A DNA stretch of 64,000 nucleotides, from assembly GCA_029817715.1 (NCBI GenBank), contig JARUPY010000049.1, positions 186,001 through 250,000 of the forward strand, given 5' to 3'. The DNA is from Melastoma dodecandrum (taxonomy: Eukaryota > Streptophyta > Magnoliopsida > Myrtales > Melastomataceae). Positions 58,778 through 64,000 of the stretch are shown piece after piece. Made by a program: the position numbers and the translations under genes. The notes beneath the pieces were generated by a model that saw nothing but the letters and a program-made list of their open reading frames with translations, searched no databases and had not been told where the DNA came from. How positions within the stretch are numbered: the stretch's first letter is position 1; every line of letters begins with the position of its first letter.

Positions 58778-58907
58778 GACTCGGGCAGCTTCTCAGTTAT
58801 AGAACTGGATACAAAAGACTCGGGCAGCTTCTCAGTTAGAGAACTGGCTACAAAAAACTCGGGCAGCTTCTCAGTTAGAGAACTCGCTACAAAAGACTCG
58901 GGCAACT
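58778..58907 (+). repeat. 39-bp minisatellite, just over three copies
   Basis: Tandem units start at 58778, 58817, 58856 and 58895 (the last partial), each of the form GACTCGGGCAGCTTCTCAGT then TAGAGAACTGGCTACAAAA with one to three differences. The period is a multiple of three, so a short frame (58745-58954) reads DSGSFSVRELATK repeats; there is no other sign that this is translated. Confidence 0.85.
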
Positions 58908-58926
58908 CTTTCTTTATTTGCTACCT

Positions 58927-61340
58927 TGTCATACCCCAATTTTTTAGAATATAATAAAATCTATAAAAATGCACAAAATCATGAAAAATCTATAAAACTG
59001 CATAAAATTCACCGGGAAGATCCAATAAAAAATAATAATAAAATCACTGTATGCTCCCTGTAAATAACCAGACCTGAAGCACACAACACAGTCAGAGAGA
59101 AGAGGTAGAGCACTCCGAAAGAAAAAGGAAGCCGTACCCAGACCTCAGCTACGAAAAGCTTCACGGCTGCCTCAAATAACTCCTCCATCGAGACGTCTTC
59201 GACACCCGGTATCTCCTTTCCTCATCCCACTTTAATTTTTGACGAATTTGCATACGTTTAATTTCCTTCGATCATACATGCATACAAGGTGCCCCAGTTT
59301 GCTCCTTACTCTCTATGCCGTTGGGCTCGGCCGGTGTATCACCGCCTCCACCGCCCCAAGATTGGGAAAAGCTCGGGATTCTTAACCCAAGATGGACAAG
59401 GACGACAATGTCCTCAATCTCGTGGAGTTTCGACTAGTTCAACACCAAGACGCCGGAACCCATGACGTCCTTTCAATCTCAAACACAATGGAGTTGTCAG
59501 CAAGTGAGCAATAGCTGATGAGGGACCCCAGATTCGCGGTTGTCATTGACAAAAGGTGCCTCCCGATCAACTTCCAAGCGGGCTCGGTGTCTTCCGCCAA
59601 ACCCACGACACTGGCAGCCCCCATCATCGTTGATTCAGGCTCAAAGAGGCGTCAAGAACTGGCGCCATACCTTAGCAACCAGATCCGATGTCTCTTTCTT
59701 TCCCTCAGAACCGGTCCCTTCTCAGCCTCTCTCCAACGCCGTCGCTCTCACCGTTTCCAACACCGTCGGCAACTCCATCTCTAGACCTAGGCGCCTCCAA
59801 CCTCGGCGAACCGTGTCCGCATCTCGAGCGGCTACGACGATGCTCTCAAGGTGTCTCCCCGACTACAACTCCCCGAAGCACAGAGCGACGGCTAGAAGCG
59901 GCCTCCTCACCATGGCCGACTCCCGATTCCAGCCTCCATTCTCAACGGACTCAGACTCCGACTCTCGTCGTCCAGATCCAGCCACGGCGGCCAAAATCCA
60001 ACGCTCAGACCGCCCCCGTGACTTTTCTTGTTTTCGTCTGATAGTGGAAGCAAAGGAGGATGAGGGTATGTGAGCTACAACGCCGTCTCCGCCCCTCTGC
60101 GCTTGGTGAAAGAGGACCCACGGTTCCTCGACCTTCCTTCTTCGGATTCAATTTGTTCGTTATTTCTTTAAATTGCATTTACGTGTGCCTCGGATGAAGA
60201 TTTTAATTTTTGCAATTGAAAGACCTTCTTTTCGTTTTTACGCATTAATATTATTTCATTTTTTTCTATATTTTAACATGACATTTATCATCAATGGGCG
60301 TTCATGGTATGGCTTGTGTTAAAAATCATTTTAATTATTTCTCCGAGACTTTCTTTGCAATGGAAAGACGTTTCCCCGTCATTTTTGTTAAAAGCAATTT
60401 GATGCATTAGTTTTATTATGTTATCCACATAAATCTTATTCCATTTTTACATATATTGTTTCATTCTGTGCATTGAATTTTAAATTTTCATACCATTGAC
60501 TATACTTTATGTTAACCGTACGGTGTTATTACCATCTTTACTACTACTCGTAATATGTTTTGCATTAGAAAATCGCTAGTCTAGTTTTGCCTATCCGAGA
60601 CTTTACGGAAAAATTATAAAAGAAGAAATCAAAGTATAAACTTTCGAATTTTTCTTCAAATATTTTACTTCGCTGTTTTGATTTTATGCAGATATTTTCG
60701 GGGCGTGCCTCGTAGACAATCGAGGAACGCACCCCGTTCAACGCTCTCAGGATAAGAGACTACGGTTATATATTCGAGGGATTATTTGGATTCTCGAAGA
60801 TCTAGATCCTCAGAAGACGGCTTCGCACTCGCCAACATACGACATCAACGGCTCGTCAGGTTCGTTTTAAACCTATTTTAAAACTGCATCGAAAGGTACA
60901 ACGCTAACGGGTGCATTAAGGGAGACGACAAACGGTACTAATCTCGCTCATCCCATACCCGGTTCTCTCTCGAATTCAATTCGGCTTAGAAATTGTCAAG
61001 GGCATTAATCAATCTATATTTTTTGCGTTTTGCCCAAGGTATTATTTTTAACGAATAATTATTTCTTCTAAAAAATGATTCACATAGACAATTTAAGTAT
61101 TAATTGGCTCCAGATCATTTCTAATGTCAAACAATTCCTTTTCAAAATCAAGTTTTAATGAATTTAGGTATTTAGAAATATACAATTTTAACGTCTCCCA
61201 TTTCTTTGTGATGCATACGATTTAGTAATCCCGAATTCCCGAACCTTTTCGAATCTCTATAATTTTTCTAACTTGAACTTAAAAAATAAGTTAGTGACCA
61301 CTCCGATACGTTTTCAAAATCCAAAGCCCTATCGTCAAAC
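58927..61340 (+). repeat. decayed Ogre/Tat-like LTR remnant
   Basis: Starts TGTCATACCCCAATTTTTTAG, a typical terminus of this LTR group and related to the TGTAATACC of the composite element. Near the other end (about 61225-61340) it carries CCGAATTCCCGAACC, then a spacer and AAAATAAGTTAGTGACCACTCCGA followed by GTTTTCAAAATCCAAAGC. This parallels 38884-38978 of the composite's LTR (CCCCGAACCC..AAACTAAGTCGGTGGCGACTCCGA..GTTTTCCAAAGCTAAA). The middle (59300-60070) is GC-rich with overlapping short frames that I do not recognise. No PBS, interior or partner LTR was found. Confidence 0.5.
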
Positions 61341-62295
61341 GGGATTCACCCGCTCAAACACTATCATGTGAAAATCCTTTTATCTAACTCCAAATATCTT
61401 TCTCCTTTGAAAATTTACAAAAAAAATTGCGATGAGCATAGTAGTTAGTTCTAGCATCTTCCATCGTATATGTTTTAGAAACGAATTTCAAAATTTCAAA
61501 AACATGATCAAGATTCGAGTAAATATTAAAATGCACATTGCTAAGTACATTGAGAATAATATTTTTGAAATTTTATCGCAGATGGCCCATTTAAAACAAA
61601 ATCAACTTTTGTCATATCAAGTATTCGCGTCGTTTCCTTCTATCTTCTCTTAAAATTTTAACCATCATAAAGTTGGTTGGAAAATGATTTAAAATAAACT
61701 TAAAAATCAACAAAAAAATAAGAAAAACAACAAAGTCGCACGCCGATTCGTGTGGACGGTGTCCGTAAGATTATAGAGATCTCATGACGAATACCTTCAA
61801 GGATTCAACAGTCTGTTCTTACAAAATAACAATGACGTAAGAACAGCCTTTACGATTGTGTTATTCTCCTTACTTAAATAAAATCTTTTATTAGCATTCA
61901 ATATTTATTTCATTATTAAATGAACAGTTCTGAGTATCTTCATTGGACAATCAATGTCCAACAAGCAAAAATTGACAGTAAACTTCTGACATACTTCTCT
62001 GCCATCTCTACCATAGGATAGATAGGTATGTTCAAGTTTGGTCGCTAACATTTTCTTCATTAGGTTCGATTCCTAAAAATCCATTAATTCCAGAGGTAAA
62101 ACTTGATAACAAATATCAATTCTTAACTTAACGAGCTAGATGTTGTGATTTCATTTTATTAGTCAAGGGATAGACAAGTTTTTGTCAATTATATTTGAAT
62201 GGTAGATGGTCATGCTTTGTTGTCCCGACACGTGTTGAGCAAACACACATTCACTTGTACTTCAATAACCGGGGGAATTTCAGTTGGTGCCAATT
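61341..62295. other. upstream region of LAC-F
   Basis: AT-rich. From about 61930 it aligns in blocks with the LAC-E upstream region: the palindrome at 61943-61961, a TTGAATGGTxGATGG block near 62195, and the proximal block at 62250-62289. A G-box-like ACACGTGT (core CACGTG 62229-62234) lies about 130 bases before the start codon and is not obvious upstream of LAC-E. Confidence 0.45.
61943..61961. promoter_or_regulatory. conserved palindrome upstream of LAC-F
   Basis: TTGGACAATCAATGTCCAA, with 7-base arms, 402 bases before the LAC-F start codon. Counterpart of 54525-54541 upstream of LAC-E. Confidence 0.45.
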
Positions 62296-62303
62296 CTATA
62301 AAC
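62296..62303 (+). promoter_or_regulatory. putative TATA box of LAC-F
   Basis: CTATAAAC about 60-67 bases before the LAC-F start codon, at the same spacing as TATAAGA in LAC-E. Confidence 0.5.
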
Positions 62304-62362
62304 AGAACATTGTATTTTAAACAGCCGTCGGTGCGTGAACCTTCGAGTTGTAACAGTAAACC

Positions 62363-64000
62363 ATGACGTGGCTTTTGTTCCTCGTACATGTAGCGCTTCT
62401 TCTCCTCGGCGTCCTCCCTTTCGCAGCACACGGCGGAACAGTGCATTACTACGACTTCATCGTAAGTGCTGAATGTTTAGCGGCTCGGGTAATGTCACTG
62501 GGGTTAGGTTTCTTTTGCTTGACGTGGTTTAAAAAACAATAGGTGAAAGAGACGAATGTCACCCGGTTGTGCATCACCAAGTCGGTATTGACCGTCAATG
62601 ACAGTTTCCCAGGGCCAGTAATAAGGGTCCGCCGAGAGGACACAGTTTACGTGAACTTGCACAACCAAGGCGACTATGGGCTGACGCTCCACTGGTACAT
62701 CATGTCGAGTAGTATCCGTCCTTGTGGTGTGGATTAAGCTTCCGGTGTCCGATTCGATGTTTCGATTGGTCAGGCATGGAGTAAGGCAGCCGAGGAATCT
62801 TTGGTCGGACGGGCCGGAATTCATCACCCAATGCGTGATACAGCCATCGACGAACTTCACTTATGAGATTAACTTCACCGAAGAGGAAGGGACAGTTTGG
62901 TGGCACGCTCATAGTGACTGGACCCGAGAGACGGTTCACGGCGCGATTGTGGTCCTGCCCGCAGAAGGGACGACGTACCCATTTCCTGAGCCCGACGGCG
63001 AAGAAGTCATCATACTAGGTACATTTTGTAACAAGCATCGCCATCAGGGTGTATTCCTTAATTAATTTGCATTCCGGCCGTTGTTGCAGGCGCGTGGTAT
63101 GTGGGAAAGCTTAACCTACTTGTGGAAGAAGACCTAGCTAAGGGCGTAAATATGCCAAATTCCAACGGTTACTTGATCAATGGATATCCAGGAGGTCTCA
63201 TCGTGGAATGCACAATGCGTAAAGTTTTGTGACTCGGCCTACTAACTCCTCACTGTTTACGTCTTCGCGCTAAATCTTGTGTCGATTCTTTCAGGCCAGA
63301 CATATCGTTGGGTGGTAGAATACGGGAAAACCTACCTCATCCGACTAGTAACTGCGGTGCTCGACGCGGAAGTCTTCTTTGCGATAGCCAGACACAACCT
63401 CACAATCATTGGAATGGATGGAGCATACATAAAGCCCATAGTCACTCCCTATATATATGCAAGTGCCGGAAGAACTATGGACATATTATTCACTGCGGAC
63501 CAAACTCCGGGTTTGTACTACATGGCCTCTCGAGAATACCAAAGCGAAGACGCTAGTGTCACTGGCTTCGACCACTCCAATGCCACCGCAATTGTTGAAT
63601 ACAAGGGGAATTATAGCTCTTCGGAGACCCCTCTGTTCCCTGAAGACCTTCCCGTGTATAGAGACTTCAAGGCCTCGGAGATTTTCATGGCCCAGATAAG
63701 GAGCTTGGCGAGCCAGGAGTACCCCATCGATGTCCCTCTGGATATTACCACACGGATGTTCATCGTGGTTTCCATGAACGTGATTTACTGTTACGATTCA
63801 TGCCAGAGCGGCCACAAGATAGTCAGCACCCTAACCAACGTCAGCTGGCTTGACCCACCAGTCGACATCCTGAAAGCATATTACTGGTTTATCATAACAA
63901 TCTTCACCATTTATTTCTTTCTCCCCCATTGACAAACGTCAGGAAATTGATCCAATTTTTGTTTTCAGGAATATTAGCGGTATCTACGGGGACTTCCCCG
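62363..64000 (+). CDS. laccase LAC-F (multicopper oxidase, LAC14-like), cut by the window edge
   Basis: Exons 62363-62461, 62543-62694, 62774-63018, 63090-63218, 63295-63886 and 63969 to beyond 64000; about 416 codons are in the window, in frame throughout with GT-AG introns. Signal peptide (MTWLLFLVHVALLLLGVLPFAAHG), then [16 protein letters not shown]. The first two copper motifs are intact (HWHG, WWHAHS); the last two lie outside. Several substitutions at positions constant in LAC-C, D and E stand out: RRED for RRGD in exon 2, RNLW for R(N/G)PW in L1, TRETVHGAI for [19 protein letters not shown] for [10 protein letters not shown], and SAGRTMD for SPGRTMD. They suggest relaxed constraint or divergence of function. 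Completeness cannot be judged. Confidence 0.9.

Noticed and set aside
59540..60073. 177-codon frame in the GC-rich centre of the Ogre-like remnant
   Set aside because: Three overlapping frames of similar length, none with a recognisable domain; more likely LTR sequence than a gene.

Overview
The window is nuclear DNA of a flowering plant, most likely a woody dicot. The evidence is spliced genes with plant-type GT-AG introns, a tandem array of plant laccases, a plant GH28 polygalacturonase, Ty1/copia and Ogre/Tat-like LTR retrotransposons, and AT-rich intergenic DNA. I cannot name the species. All intact genes lie on the + strand.

Layout. Positions 1-8.4 kb hold a single-exon gene for a small Cys-rich plant protein (448-1086), a polygalacturonase gene with one in-frame stop in its last exon (4734-6585), and a decayed Gfo/Idh/MocA oxidoreductase relic (7009-8060) split by a 411-bp hAT-like element with an 8-bp target-site duplication. 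From 10.1 kb to the right edge runs a laccase array: LAC-A (10119-12275, intact, five exons), an exon 1-2 relic (13583-13800), LAC-B (14204-20158, pseudogene split by a copia element), LAC-C (25603-27888), LAC-D (31370-33656), LAC-E (54937-57189) and LAC-F (62363 to beyond the edge). Joining the exons proposed here gives open reading frames of 566, 585, 596 and 585 codons for LAC-A, C, D and E, each with a signal peptide and all copper-ligand motifs. LAC-A/B lack two 3' introns present in C-F and form their own subgroup. All full copies have Met at the type-1 copper axial position. Secreted multicopper oxidases of this kind oxidise phenolics in the cell wall; specific substrates cannot be read from sequence.

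Mobile DNA. LAC-B carries in intron 4 a 3.85-kb copia element (15214-19064) with iMet PBS, polypurine tract, 5-bp TSD and heat-shock-element-like motifs in its LTRs. It has lost reverse transcriptase and RNase H. The 21-kb gap between LAC-D and LAC-E is mostly one 16.5-kb structure (34654-51202): a 4.65-kb LTR, a PBS, a non-coding 5.5-kb interior with diverged repeats, a polypurine tract, a deleted direct LTR, and then a complete LTR in inverted orientation. The whole is bounded by the same 5-bp duplication, CTAAT. An LTR element whose right terminus is a backwards LTR is the most unusual feature here. A diverged Ogre-like LTR remnant (58927 to about 61340), a copia PBS remnant (53341) and a 39-bp minisatellite (58778) fill other gaps.

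All exon boundaries were placed by eye from splice signals, reading phase and comparison among the paralogues in the window. Family assignments rest on motif recognition, not on database searches.
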